64,000 bases of DNA from Pseudidiomarina piscicola. Lineage in GTDB: Bacteria > Pseudomonadota > Gammaproteobacteria > Enterobacterales > Alteromonadaceae. Below the pieces are notes generated by a model that saw only the letters and a program-made list of their open reading frames with translations, was not told the origin of the DNA and did not search any database. Position 1 is the stretch's first letter, and each line of letters begins with the position of its first letter. Shown here piece after piece: positions 53,401 through 60,450 of the stretch. Location: assembly GCF_902806985.1 (NCBI RefSeq), contig NZ_CADCXY010000001.1, positions 372,001-436,000 on the forward strand. Reading direction: 5' to 3'. The position numbers and the translations under genes are program-made.

Positions 53401-54647
53401 AATATCAGAATTTTTACTTTCAAGCGCCGTACATCTCGCAAGCTAAGTTGGCGTATAACAGCGCTGGCAACATCGTCAGCATTGAAGATGTGTTAGGCTC
53501 AGAGCTCGATAGTTTTACCTACGATAATCGTTCGCGCTTGACGCAGCGTAAGCGTAATGGCAACTCGCTAGAAGTCTATAATTACGATGCAAATGGCAAT
53601 CGCACACGATTTAACAATGAGTACTACAGAGTCGATGCCGACAGCAACCAATTGACGGGGCACCGTGTCGGTGCCAGTGGTAGCTTTGCATCGATATGGA
53701 GTTATGACAGTGCAGGTAATCAGCTGCAAAAAGAGACCCACACATGGACCTATGGCGGCGACAATCGTGTACGCCGGCTGACCCGCTCGTCAGGGTTTTA
53801 CTACGAAAACTGGTATGACACTAACGGGCAACGGGTCGCCAAGAGCTCAACGACGACCGACTGGCACTTTTTGTATGGCCAAAGCGGCGAACTGCTGAGC
53901 GAAACCAAGAACGGGCCACATGTTAAAAGCTATATTTGGCTTGAAGGCGAGCTGGTTGCGCTTATTTATAATGATGAACTTTATTTTGTCCACAACGACC
54001 ACTTAGGTCGCCCATACAAGGTAACCGATGATGCGAAAGCGGTGGTTTGGGAGGCCGATTTGCAAAGCTTTGACCGCAGTGTTGTGAGCTCTAGCATTGG
54101 TGCCTTGAATATCGGCTTCCCAGGTCAGTACTGGGACAGCGAGAGCGGCACTTGGCAGAACTGGCATCGTGATTACGACCCAAGCACGGGGCGCTATATT
54201 CAGTCGGATCCGATTGGGTTATATGGTGGCTTAAACACTTATGCCTACGTCGATAGCAATCCTTTGCTTTACAGCGACCCAGACGGTCTATCTCGTAAAA
54301 AAATGGTTGGCGTTGTCTGTTTGGGGATGTCAGTTGGAGCGTTTGCTTTTGATGCCGCAGGAGTGCGAACTGCTGCCATGAACGCTTATGAAAACAATCC
54401 TTATGCTCGTGGGGTTGCAATGTTGGGTCAAGCTGTTGACGAACTCGGTTCAGCAGCAAATAGCTGTAACAACCTCGAAAGAAAAGTGGAATTACAGTTA
54501 AAGCAGAGCGAAATGAGGGATTTGTATCAGAAGATGAGTGTCGCTCACGCTGATTGGGCGAAGGCTAATAATTTTGACGCTGCATCTGGCACTCTAGGAG
54601 TTATGCTGGTTGTTGCGGTCGGGACATGTGGAAGCTTGCTAAGATGA
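50448..54647 (+). CDS. Sec-exported RHS/YD-repeat protein with variable C-terminal tip
   Basis: Large RHS protein, 1399 residues from the ATG at 50448. The start is chosen because it opens a signal peptide ending near L-H-A-Q-A. A Gly-rich linker (about 80-95) and a DUF6531-like entry (G-N-P-I-V-V-A-T-G-E-K, near 115) come next. Many YD repeats (Y-D-x-x-G-R/N) form the shell, and the RHS core end is R-Y-I-Q-S-D-P-I-G-L to D-P-D-G-L at about 1277-1281. The last 118 residues (54291-54644) differ from the core and hold two hydrophobic stretches, as a toxin tip would. Polymorphic-toxin function is inferred from the architecture. No T6SS motif (PAAR or VgrG) is present. Confidence 0.9.
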   Translation: MKLAIRSLIAFSILVTPFTLHAQASQEICWTTYTEVSRPNGTLPDGTPRYETVLVAGQACYDMANLDGGWPGIGGDQDYQLGGGGGSGAGAGDTPSSENQDERDEQCTAGNPIVVATGEKTQHEVDFANPVNSLLSIERGYRSFRDATSLFGAAWRSNFDYGVTVINHPDFDEIVLQRGINGSLSLVRATTDDGDTVFVKMGTQRIERLIESPAGWTYFAANGQVENYDANGLILSIDNVTTNETIVFVYETIGGVQRLTRVNGNKGGSLKFQYVGGRINSITDNNGGVYFYSYSYTYDGYVLSGVNFPGNDSKTYHYGSGRLLTGISMNGTRFATWAYDSQGRAVSSSHGNGVDQVLLDYSSVAAGYVTETNPKGKQTKFWLSSDDPTKIGEVEGLASSNCIATSSLYTFDDNGYTASTTDPAGNTTTFERDFVGNILTEVRAAGQAQEKTITTQWHAFYNKPTVITEETLRRNFSYNNSGQLVQEQWVDLATQQTRTTTYSYTRNNDGQLIKISVNGPQPGSADTIDYHYDNLGRLYQVNNGLFVIAQYSNFDGMGQPTLMVDPNGIQISMSYDARGRLSQLTKHYPSGDVSTSYTYAVDGQLKEVFSPTGLASILTYDAARRHVSTTLQKGSGMPVKQRFSYDTASNLTATRYSHIERRIIQNNNCTPSPCRIDDTVGDTQYEEVEINNFIHTQQYDELNRPLSAQTGALRLSFAYDARGNVIAKTDGQNQTTLYEYDAHNRLIKETAPDGSTVEFSYNANGHLTEVTDAKGNITSYTVNAFGDVLSRTSPDTGTTTYGYNAAGQLTLVSRANGTSTTLSYDGIGRVTQRSSGDVNETFSYDNCSYGVGKLCHTTDRAGSTDYDYTAAGQLASVTRSILGASYTTQWVYDEEGRVVEISYPSGILVDYEYDGMVVKQGRPSAVYVTINGVREPVMTMLNHEAFGPLRYGTYGNDLSAFRQYTSGYELKSSYVGGGWAPLTTEYQNFYFQAPYISQAKLAYNSAGNIVSIEDVLGSELDSFTYDNRSRLTQRKRNGNSLEVYNYDANGNRTRFNNEYYRVDADSNQLTGHRVGASGSFASIWSYDSAGNQLQKETHTWTYGGDNRVRRLTRSSGFYYENWYDTNGQRVAKSSTTTDWHFLYGQSGELLSETKNGPHVKSYIWLEGELVALIYNDELYFVHNDHLGRPYKVTDDAKAVVWEADLQSFDRSVVSSSIGALNIGFPGQYWDSESGTWQNWHRDYDPSTGRYIQSDPIGLYGGLNTYAYVDSNPLLYSDPDGLSRKKMVGVVCLGMSVGAFAFDAAGVRTAAMNAYENNPYARGVAMLGQAVDELGSAANSCNNLERKVELQLKQSEMRDLYQKMSVAHADWAKANNFDAASGTLGVMLVVAVGTCGSLLR

Positions 54648-55219
54648 AAAATCCATTGTCGCTATTTGGTACGTTTGTCGTGAGTGTGACCTTTTTTCTC
54701 GTTGCTTCACACTTTCTTTTGAAATATGCGGATGGCGCGCGGTTTTGGCTGCAACAAGAAATGGCGCCGGTAACTGCAGAAAGCGATACAATTTTGCAGG
54801 AAATGCTTGGGACACACTACATAGTTACTTCGGCTTCTAAACTCCATTTTTCGTCCAGTCCATATTATTTCACACCGTTTGATGCAGTTTATACCTGGCG
54901 AATAATGACCGAAACTACGAGTTATCAAGCTTGCGCGCCGAGGTCGAGTTCATGTGTTCCCTTGGTGGTTTTTGATCCATTCACAAATGGTGCCGCAGGG
55001 TTTGAGTTTTCGGCTGAAATGATGAAACAAGGCTACCCGAATGGAAATGTGTACTATTGTATTGATGGTGAACTGGCGATTGGCGCTGAAGCTATAAAGA
55101 AAGTTGAATTTAGTAATCGGCAGGTAACGATGTTTACGTTCTTAACACCCCGTGGACACTATATGGTTCTCGGCTTGCCCGAAAAACAATTGGAAAAGTG
55201 GAGAGGACGCTGTTCATAG
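54644..55219 (+). CDS. Membrane-anchored protein, candidate immunity protein of the Rhs tip
   Basis: A 191-residue ORF whose ATG overlaps the rhs stop (ATGA), so it is translationally coupled. One N-terminal hydrophobic helix (about 7-27) would anchor it in the inner membrane, with the remainder probably in the periplasm. Four Cys residues in the outer part (C-A-P-R-S-S-S-C, Y-Y-C-I-D and the C-terminal R-G-R-C-S) could form disulfides. I do not recognise the family. Immunity is suggested only by its place behind a toxin tip and by a location matching an exported effector. Confidence 0.75.
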   Translation: MKNPLSLFGTFVVSVTFFLVASHFLLKYADGARFWLQQEMAPVTAESDTILQEMLGTHYIVTSASKLHFSSSPYYFTPFDAVYTWRIMTETTSYQACAPRSSSCVPLVVFDPFTNGAAGFEFSAEMMKQGYPNGNVYYCIDGELAIGAEAIKKVEFSNRQVTMFTFLTPRGHYMVLGLPEKQLEKWRGRCS

Positions 55220-55242
55220 CACTTAAATACACAGGAACTAAG

Positions 55243-55310
55243 TTTTGCTCGAAGGCGAGTTGGTTACGCTTGTTTACGCAGGAGGTTTTCAGTGGTCATG
55301 GGTGTTATAA
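55243..55310 (+). pseudogene. Remnant of a second rhs gene (core fragment)
   Basis: Bases 55248-55280 encode L-E-G-E-L-V-T-L-V-Y-A, close in DNA and protein to L-E-G-E-L-V-A-L-I-Y-N of the intact rhs gene at 53940-53972. Similarity is lost soon after, and the frame ends at a stop at 55308-55310. It is an orphan piece of an older rhs core, as left when rhs tips are exchanged. Confidence 0.7.
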
Positions 55311-55378
55311 GTGCGGGAGCTGGTGGATTTCAATTGGGAGCGCTAGGTTACTGTAATGTAACCTGCGCAATGAAATAA
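55298..55378 (+). CDS. Small ORF, probable displaced end of an Rhs tip
   Basis: A 26-codon ORF (M-G-V-I-S-A-G-A-G-G-F-Q-L-G-A-L-G-Y to C-A-M-K) follows GGAGGTTTTCAGTGGTC, so it has a usable ribosome binding site. It starts within the rhs remnant in another frame and ends by overlapping the next start codon (TAATG). It may be the C-terminal end of a lost toxin tip after a frameshift, or a leader peptide that couples translation to the next gene. No family was recognised. Confidence 0.45.
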   Translation: MGVISAGAGGFQLGALGYCNVTCAMK

Positions 55379-55599
55379 TGAGTTTAATCATACGTGTTCT
55401 TGGAATTGCTGTTGGTCTGGTTATGCTTCTGATGGGAGGCTGGCTTATTTATAAGCCAGTTTTCGGTAATATGCTTGAAAGCCTCAATGCAGTCGTTTTT
55501 ATTTTACTGGGCTTTTTATTTATTACGGTATTACCGGAAGAGGTAATTTATTTCGAAAGTAATACGGGTAACTATAAACCGGTGGTAGTGGATGCTTAA
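55378..55599 (+). CDS. Small two-helix membrane protein, candidate orphan immunity protein
   Basis: A 73-residue ORF with two hydrophobic helices (about 3-24 and 36-54) joined by a short loop and followed by a polar tail. Its ATG overlaps the stop of the upstream 26-codon ORF, the same coupling as seen for rhs and its neighbour at 54644. It may be an immunity gene kept after its toxin was displaced. The family is unknown. Confidence 0.65.
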   Translation: MSLIIRVLGIAVGLVMLLMGGWLIYKPVFGNMLESLNAVVFILLGFLFITVLPEEVIYFESNTGNYKPVVVDA

Positions 55600-55638
55600 T
55601 TGCGACAGAGTTATCGATAATAAGCTGGGGGGCTAAGT

Positions 55639-56115
55639 ATGAAAATCGCGATTGTTGCCATCCTAGTGGCTGTTGTATCCGTTATTGGGTTCCCATATAT
55701 CTATCGATTACTTGACCTGTATACGGCAGATCACGAGAAGTTTCTGCCAATTGCTCAAGCCAACCTCACTGAAGATTTATATAAACTTGATTTTTCACCC
55801 CCGCGCTCGGGGTATTTCGAAGTCGGATTGCTATCCAATGATGGGGTTTCGGTCGAAAATTTGCAGGCGCTATCGATGACTGGTCATTTAAAAATAGAGC
55901 GTGGTCTAGATGTATTATGGGAGATGGATATAGATAAACCTCTTCATTTTCGGTCTCCTAATCATCCTGAAATAGTTAACAAGGCAATTCTATTTCAGTT
56001 TCCCGTTAACACGCTGATCAATAGTACACCGTTAAAGATAAGCTATCAGCCTGAAAGTGACGAACCTAACTCAAAGTTTCCTATAATTTATGTTTCGATT
56101 AGCGCAGCGTACTAA
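55639..56115 (+). CDS. Membrane-anchored protein of unknown function
   Basis: A 158-residue ORF with GGGGGGC a few bases before the ATG. The N-terminal hydrophobic segment (about 2-20) is a signal anchor or uncleaved signal. The remainder seems to be a beta-rich periplasmic domain (Y-F-E-V-G-L-L-S, G-H-L-K-I-E-R-G, P-I-I-Y-V-S-I-S) without Cys. I do not recognise it. Lying last in the rhs block, it could be another immunity or accessory protein; this is inference. Confidence 0.65.
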   Translation: MKIAIVAILVAVVSVIGFPYIYRLLDLYTADHEKFLPIAQANLTEDLYKLDFSPPRSGYFEVGLLSNDGVSVENLQALSMTGHLKIERGLDVLWEMDIDKPLHFRSPNHPEIVNKAILFQFPVNTLINSTPLKISYQPESDEPNSKFPIIYVSISAAY

Positions 56116-56122
56116 GACAAGA

Positions 56123-56156
56123 GGGTGCGCTACAGGCCAGTAAAAATGGCGCACCC
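56123..56156 (-). terminator. Possible terminator downstream of mutS
   Basis: GGGTGCGC and GCGCACCC form an 8-bp stem with an 18-base loop. On the minus strand the hairpin is followed by TCTTGTCTT, a weak T tract. One arm is the acceptor strand of the tRNA-Arg fragment. Confidence 0.35.
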
Positions 56157-56192
56157 GACAGGAGTCGAACCTGTGACCTCTGCCTCCGGAGG
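56147..56192 (-). pseudogene. 3' half of tRNA-Arg(CCG) (tRNA fragment)
   Basis: Read on the minus strand, 46 bases match the 3' half of a tRNA-Arg(CCG): anticodon loop CTCCGGA, GGCAG arm, AGGTC variable region, a full T arm (ACAGG-TTCGACT-CCTGT), acceptor strand CGGGTGC, discriminator G and CCA at 56147-56149. The D arm and 5' acceptor strand are absent; mutS sequence takes their place. It is not a working tRNA gene, and an intact copy must be elsewhere if the tRNA is essential. Confidence 0.8.
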
Positions 56193-56196
56193 CTAG
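56164..56196. repeat. Right direct repeat (attR-like), tRNA-Arg(CCG)-derived
   Basis: This is the partner of 50066-50098 in the same orientation, 31 of 33 bases identical, core 56167-56192. The core ends on the base before the mutS stop codon (56193-56195 on the minus strand). Confidence 0.85.
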
Positions 56197-56201
56197 AGGT
56201 C
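56175..56201. repeat. Palindrome spanning the mutS stop codon
   Basis: GACCTCT-GCCTCCGGAGGC-TAGAGGTC is a 27-base near-perfect inverted repeat centred on CCTCCGGAGG with one unpaired base. On the plus strand it is followed by TTTTATATT, so it could also end transcripts leaving the rhs block. The last two sense codons and stop of mutS lie in its right arm. Confidence 0.75.
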
Positions 56202-58781
56202 TTTTATATTCTCCGTGCGGGGCTGCCAACGGGCTAACCATTGAAGCGCTTCGAGAGGTGTCATTGCCTCAATATTAAGCTTTTTCAAGGCATCGATAGC
56301 TGCTAATGATTCTGAGCAAAGAAATGGCTCGGTTGTCGGTGCGTTGAGCTCACTTTGCGGCTTGTTTATGGCTGGCTTGGTTGGTTGCTCAAGCTGTTCT
56401 AAAATCTGCTTGGCACGCATCAAGACAGGTTTTGGCAAACCTGCGAGTTGTGCAACTTGTACACCGAAACTGCGGTTTGCGGCACCCTCTGTGACGCGGT
56501 GCTCGAACACAATACGCTCTTCGTGCTCACTTGCCTCCACATGTAAGTTTACGCATCCACTTTGTTCACCGATACTCTCGGTTAACTCAAAATAGTGGGT
56601 CGCAAACAAGGTAAGCGCACGGTTATCAGAAAGAAGAGACTCAGCACAAGCCCAGGCTAAAGCTAGACCGTCATAGGTCGATGTTCCACGACCGATTTCA
56701 TCCATTAATACTAGGCTACGATGCGTTGCGTTATGCAGTATAGCCGCTGCTTCTGTCATTTCTACCATAAAAGTAGAGCGGCCAGAGGCAAGATCGTCTG
56801 ACGCACCAATCCGCGTAAAAATCCGATCAATCGGTCCGAATGTTGCTGCAGAAGCGGGAACAAAACTGCCACAGTGAGCCATGATGGTTAACAAAGCGGC
56901 TTGACGCATATAGGTCGACTTACCGCCCATGTTGGGGCCGGTAATAAGCAACATGCGCTCCGCCTCATTAATTACAAGATCATTAGCTATAAAAGGCGCA
57001 TCTAGCTGCTGTTCAATGACAGGGTGACGCGCAGCTTTGAGTGACATTCCAATGCTTTGACTTAACTTGGGGCGACAGTAATTATGGGTGGCTGCTTGAG
57101 CGGCAAAGCCACGTAAAACATCGATTTCTGCTAGCGCTTGCGCAGTGCCTTGAAGCAGGGTAAGACTTTCAGCCACAACGTCTAACAAGGCTTCATAAAG
57201 CCATTTTTCCCTTACTAAAGCTCGAGACTGTGCCTGCAGTACTTTATCTTCGTAGGTTTTTAGCTCAGGGATTATATAACGTTCAGCATTCTTTAAGGTT
57301 TGACGCCGCTGATAATCGGCTGGAATGTGCGCCGAACTTGCCCGACTGGCTTCTAAGTAATAACCATGTACCTTGTTATAACCAATTTTTAAAGTCGAGA
57401 TCCCTGTTCGTTGACGTTCGCGTGTTTCTATCTGCTGCAAAAAGTCTGTTGCTCCCGCTGCAAGCTGGCGTTGTTCATCAAGTTCCTCATCAAAGCCATC
57501 GGCAATGACGCCACCATCACGGATCAGCATTGGCGGTGCATCAACTAAAGCTTGTTCCAGTGTTTTCAACAGTTCAGGGAAGTCGTGCAAACTTTCAAGC
57601 CATGGTTGCAGCTGATCATAACCGGTCAGTGAGGTTCGCAACGTCGGTAAGCTTTGCAGTGCATGGCGTAGCCGCGTTAAATCTCGCGGTCGAGCGCTGC
57701 GCAGGCCAACACGAGAAAGTATACGTTCTAGGTCACCGATATTACGCAACGTTTTATGTAATTCGTCTAGGTCGACAGATTGCAGCACAGAAACAGCTTC
57801 ATATCTCTCGTTGAGCGTGAAGTGATCTCGAATAGGGCGTTGAAGCCAACGGCGGAGTAACCGTCCTCCCATTGCCGTAGCAGTCACATTTAATGTGTCG
57901 AATAATGAGGTTGCTGCACCGCTTAACGAGCTGACGATTTCTAAATTACGTTGACTCGTAGCATCTAGTTGAATAGCTTCGTCACCTTGTTCCGCTCTAA
58001 TACTTTGAATATGTGGCAGCGCTGCGCGTTGGGTTAGCTTTACATAGTTCAAAATAGCCCCAGCGGCACCGATAGCATGACGGTAGCGTGATATGCCAAA
58101 ACCATCAAGATGCTGAACGTGAAGCTGCCGACAAAGTAATGCTTCGCCGCTATCACTTGCAAATTCCCAGTCTGGTCGAGGGCGAATAGAGCCGTTTTGG
58201 TACCACTGCGGCGACCAGCTCATCGTATCGGGATGGAGTAGTTCAGCCGGCTGTAGGCGTTGTAACTCTGCCTGAAGCTGCGTCTCATTCGTGCATTCAA
58301 GAACACTAAAGCGCCCACTGGCCAAATCTAAACACGCGATGCCGAATAATTTGTCGTAGGTGACCGCCACCAACAAGTTTTCTTTGGTTTCTGAAAGTAA
58401 GGCTTCATCAGTAACAGTACCCGGTGTGAGCACGCGCACAACTTGACGTTCAACCGGTCCTTTACTCGTTGCTGGATCGCCTACTTGTTCGCAAATCGCA
58501 ACCGACTCACCCATTTGCAGTAAACGTGCAAGATAATTCTCGGCCGCATGGTACGGCACACCAGCCATTGGAATCGGCTTGCCGTTACTCGCTCCTCTTT
58601 GGGTCAGCGATATACCAAGTAATTCAGCTGCTTTACGGGCATCATCAAAGAAGAGCTCGTAAAAATCCCCCATGCGATAGAATAAAAGCGTATCGGAATG
58701 TTCCGCCTTTATGCGTAGATATTGCTGCATCATCGGTGTATGTGCGGAAAAGTCTGCGGTGGCTGTTGTCGCTTTCGGCAT
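56193..58781 (-). CDS. mutS: DNA mismatch repair protein MutS
   Basis: Mismatch-recognition ATPase of 862 residues. The N-terminal domain holds the mismatch-contacting F-Y-E-L-F motif ([10 protein letters not shown], near residue 40). The ATPase domain has Walker [26 protein letters not shown] and T-H-Y-F. The C-terminal tetramerisation segment [10 protein letters not shown] is intact, but the final residues and stop codon run into the tRNA-derived repeat. It is divergent from pncC. Confidence 0.97.
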   Translation of the reverse strand: MPKATTATADFSAHTPMMQQYLRIKAEHSDTLLFYRMGDFYELFFDDARKAAELLGISLTQRGASNGKPIPMAGVPYHAAENYLARLLQMGESVAICEQVGDPATSKGPVERQVVRVLTPGTVTDEALLSETKENLLVAVTYDKLFGIACLDLASGRFSVLECTNETQLQAELQRLQPAELLHPDTMSWSPQWYQNGSIRPRPDWEFASDSGEALLCRQLHVQHLDGFGISRYRHAIGAAGAILNYVKLTQRAALPHIQSIRAEQGDEAIQLDATSQRNLEIVSSLSGAATSLFDTLNVTATAMGGRLLRRWLQRPIRDHFTLNERYEAVSVLQSVDLDELHKTLRNIGDLERILSRVGLRSARPRDLTRLRHALQSLPTLRTSLTGYDQLQPWLESLHDFPELLKTLEQALVDAPPMLIRDGGVIADGFDEELDEQRQLAAGATDFLQQIETRERQRTGISTLKIGYNKVHGYYLEASRASSAHIPADYQRRQTLKNAERYIIPELKTYEDKVLQAQSRALVREKWLYEALLDVVAESLTLLQGTAQALAEIDVLRGFAAQAATHNYCRPKLSQSIGMSLKAARHPVIEQQLDAPFIANDLVINEAERMLLITGPNMGGKSTYMRQAALLTIMAHCGSFVPASAATFGPIDRIFTRIGASDDLASGRSTFMVEMTEAAAILHNATHRSLVLMDEIGRGTSTYDGLALAWACAESLLSDNRALTLFATHYFELTESIGEQSGCVNLHVEASEHEERIVFEHRVTEGAANRSFGVQVAQLAGLPKPVLMRAKQILEQLEQPTKPAINKPQSELNAPTTEPFLCSESLAAIDALKKLNIEAMTPLEALQWLARWQPRTENIKDL

Positions 58782-58831
58782 GCCTGTTATTATCCGTATA
58801 GAGTAAGTTTATCTGGGAGCCTTTAGTTAAA

Positions 58832-59314
58832 ATGGTAACACAATCTCACATCGAACTGGCACAGAAATTCGGCGATTGGTTAAGCCAAAAAAATTGGCGA
58901 ATTGCGACAGCAGAATCCTGCACGGCTGGAGGAATAGGCTATGCTCTAAGCTCAGTTGCGGGTAGCTCAAGATGGTTTGAGGGCGGTCTTATAACATACA
59001 GTAATGCGCTCAAACGTGACTTGTTAGGGGTTTCTGAGTCTGTGCTAGATCATTATGGTGCAGTTTCAGCCGAAACAGCTGAAGCCATGGCAACAGGTGC
59101 ACAGCGAGCAACAGGTGCTGACTTAGCGATTGCGGTAACAGGTATTGCTGGGCCTGACGGTGGTAGTGTAGAAAAGCCTGTAGGACTCGTTTGGTTTGGC
59201 CTTGCTTGGCCTGATGGATGCCGGAGCTGGTCAAAGCAATTTGCAGGTGACAGAGCCGCAGTGCGCGATGCAACTATTACTGAGGCGCTGAGAAGTTTTC
59301 AAAATTTATCTTGA
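58832..59314 (+). CDS. pncC: Nicotinamide-nucleotide amidase (CinA C-terminal domain, PncC)
   Basis: Single-domain CinA-type protein of 160 residues that deamidates NMN in the pyridine nucleotide cycle. The A-E-S-C-T-A-G-G-I-G signature is at about residues 27-36, with G-L-I-T-Y-S-N-A-L-K and G-I-A-G-P-D-G-G. The N-terminal molybdopterin-binding-like domain of full CinA is absent, as in E. coli PncC. It lies directly before recA, and the recA promoter overlaps its stop codon. Confidence 0.94.
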   Translation: MVTQSHIELAQKFGDWLSQKNWRIATAESCTAGGIGYALSSVAGSSRWFEGGLITYSNALKRDLLGVSESVLDHYGAVSAETAEAMATGAQRATGADLAIAVTGIAGPDGGSVEKPVGLVWFGLAWPDGCRSWSKQFAGDRAAVRDATITEALRSFQNLS

Positions 59315-59338
59315 TACTGTATAAAAATACAGTATACT
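59311..59338 (+). promoter_or_regulatory. recA promoter with LexA (SOS) box
   Basis: TTGATA (59311-59316) and TATACT (59333-59338) are 16 bases apart, and the spacer is exactly a CTGT-N8-ACAG LexA box (59317-59332) in the wider palindrome 59315-59334. LexA binding here would block RNA polymerase, giving DNA-damage control of recA. Confidence 0.93.
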
Positions 59339-59374
59339 CAAATTAACTTAGTTATTAATAGAACGGACATTATC

Positions 59375-60430
59375 ATGACCAATGACAAACAAAAAGCACT
59401 CGACGCGGCGTTAGGCCAAATCGAACGTCAATTCGGTAAAGGCTCCATTATGCGTTTGGGGGATAACCAAGCGATGGACATCGAGTCGGTTTCAACGGGC
59501 TCGTTAAGTTTAGATATTGCCCTTGGTATTGGTGGCTTACCGTTCGGTCGTGTGGTCGAAATTTATGGACCAGAATCCAGTGGTAAAACGACACTTACTC
59601 TACAAGTCATTGCGGAAGCTCAAAAAGCAGGTAAAACCTGTGCCTTTGTCGATGCCGAGCATGCACTTGACCCAGTTTACGCCGAACGACTTGGCGTTAA
59701 CGTCGATGAGCTGCTGGTTTCGCAGCCTGATACCGGTGAACAAGCACTGGAAATTTGTGACATGCTGGTACGTTCTGCAGCTGTCGATGTCGTTATTGTG
59801 GACTCTGTAGCGGCTCTGACACCTAAGGCTGAGATCGAAGGTGAAATGGGCGATAGCCACGTTGGCTTGCAAGCTCGTTTAATGTCTCAAGCGTTGCGTA
59901 AACTTACCGCAAATATTAAAAAGTCGAATAGCTTGTGTATCTTTATTAACCAAATCCGCATGAAGATTGGTGTGATGTTCGGTAATCCTGAGACCACCAC
60001 AGGCGGTAATGCTCTTAAATTCTATTCCTCGGTGCGTTTAGATATTCGTCGTACTGGTGCGGTGAAAGAGGGTGATGAAGTTGTTGGTAACGAAACTCGT
60101 GTAAAAGTTGTAAAGAACAAAGTGGCTCCGCCGTTTAAACAAGCTGAATTCCAAATCATGTATGGTGCAGGTATCTCTAAGGAAGGCGAGTTAATTGACC
60201 TAGGCGTTAAACAGAAAATTGTGGACAAAGCTGGTGCATGGTACAGCTATAACGGTGATAAGATAGGCCAAGGTAAAGCAAATTCGATCAAGTTTCTGAT
60301 CGAGAATCCAAAGATCGCAGCTGAAATTGAAAAGCGTATCCGTGAACAGTTATTGGCTAAACCTGTAAAAGCTGACAAGAAGGCTGCGGCGAAGCCTGAG
60401 ACTGAAGCGGCGGATGATGATTTGATTTAA
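59375..60430 (+). CDS. recA: Recombinase RecA
   Basis: Strand-exchange ATPase and LexA coprotease, 351 residues. Walker A is G-P-E-S-S-G-K-T-T, Walker [13 protein letters not shown], and loop 2 lies near [15 protein letters not shown]. The acidic C-terminal tail ends E-A-A-D-D-D-L-I. The gene is controlled by the SOS box upstream. recX does not follow. Confidence 0.98.
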   Translation: MTNDKQKALDAALGQIERQFGKGSIMRLGDNQAMDIESVSTGSLSLDIALGIGGLPFGRVVEIYGPESSGKTTLTLQVIAEAQKAGKTCAFVDAEHALDPVYAERLGVNVDELLVSQPDTGEQALEICDMLVRSAAVDVVIVDSVAALTPKAEIEGEMGDSHVGLQARLMSQALRKLTANIKKSNSLCIFINQIRMKIGVMFGNPETTTGGNALKFYSSVRLDIRRTGAVKEGDEVVGNETRVKVVKNKVAPPFKQAEFQIMYGAGISKEGELIDLGVKQKIVDKAGAWYSYNGDKIGQGKANSIKFLIENPKIAAEIEKRIREQLLAKPVKADKKAAAKPETEAADDDLI

Positions 60431-60450
60431 TGTATAAGGATAACTAAGCG

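Larger units (their letters stand above)
50066..56196. mobile_element. Putative genomic island carrying rhs genes between rpoS and mutS
   Basis: A 6.1-kb accessory block separates rpoS from mutS. Near-identical direct repeats of 33 bp, derived from the 3' half of tRNA-Arg(CCG), mark both ends. Inside are a large RHS gene, several small membrane-protein genes and rhs debris, with no integrase or transposase. The repeats suggest insertion at a tRNA-type attachment site by an enzyme encoded elsewhere, or decay of a larger element. The boundaries are inferred from the repeats. Confidence 0.65.

Noticed and set aside
54091-54459. Antisense ORF of 122 codons opposite the rhs tip.
   Set aside because: Basic, low-complexity composition typical of a shadow frame, no ribosome binding site, and it lies wholly opposite a coding region.
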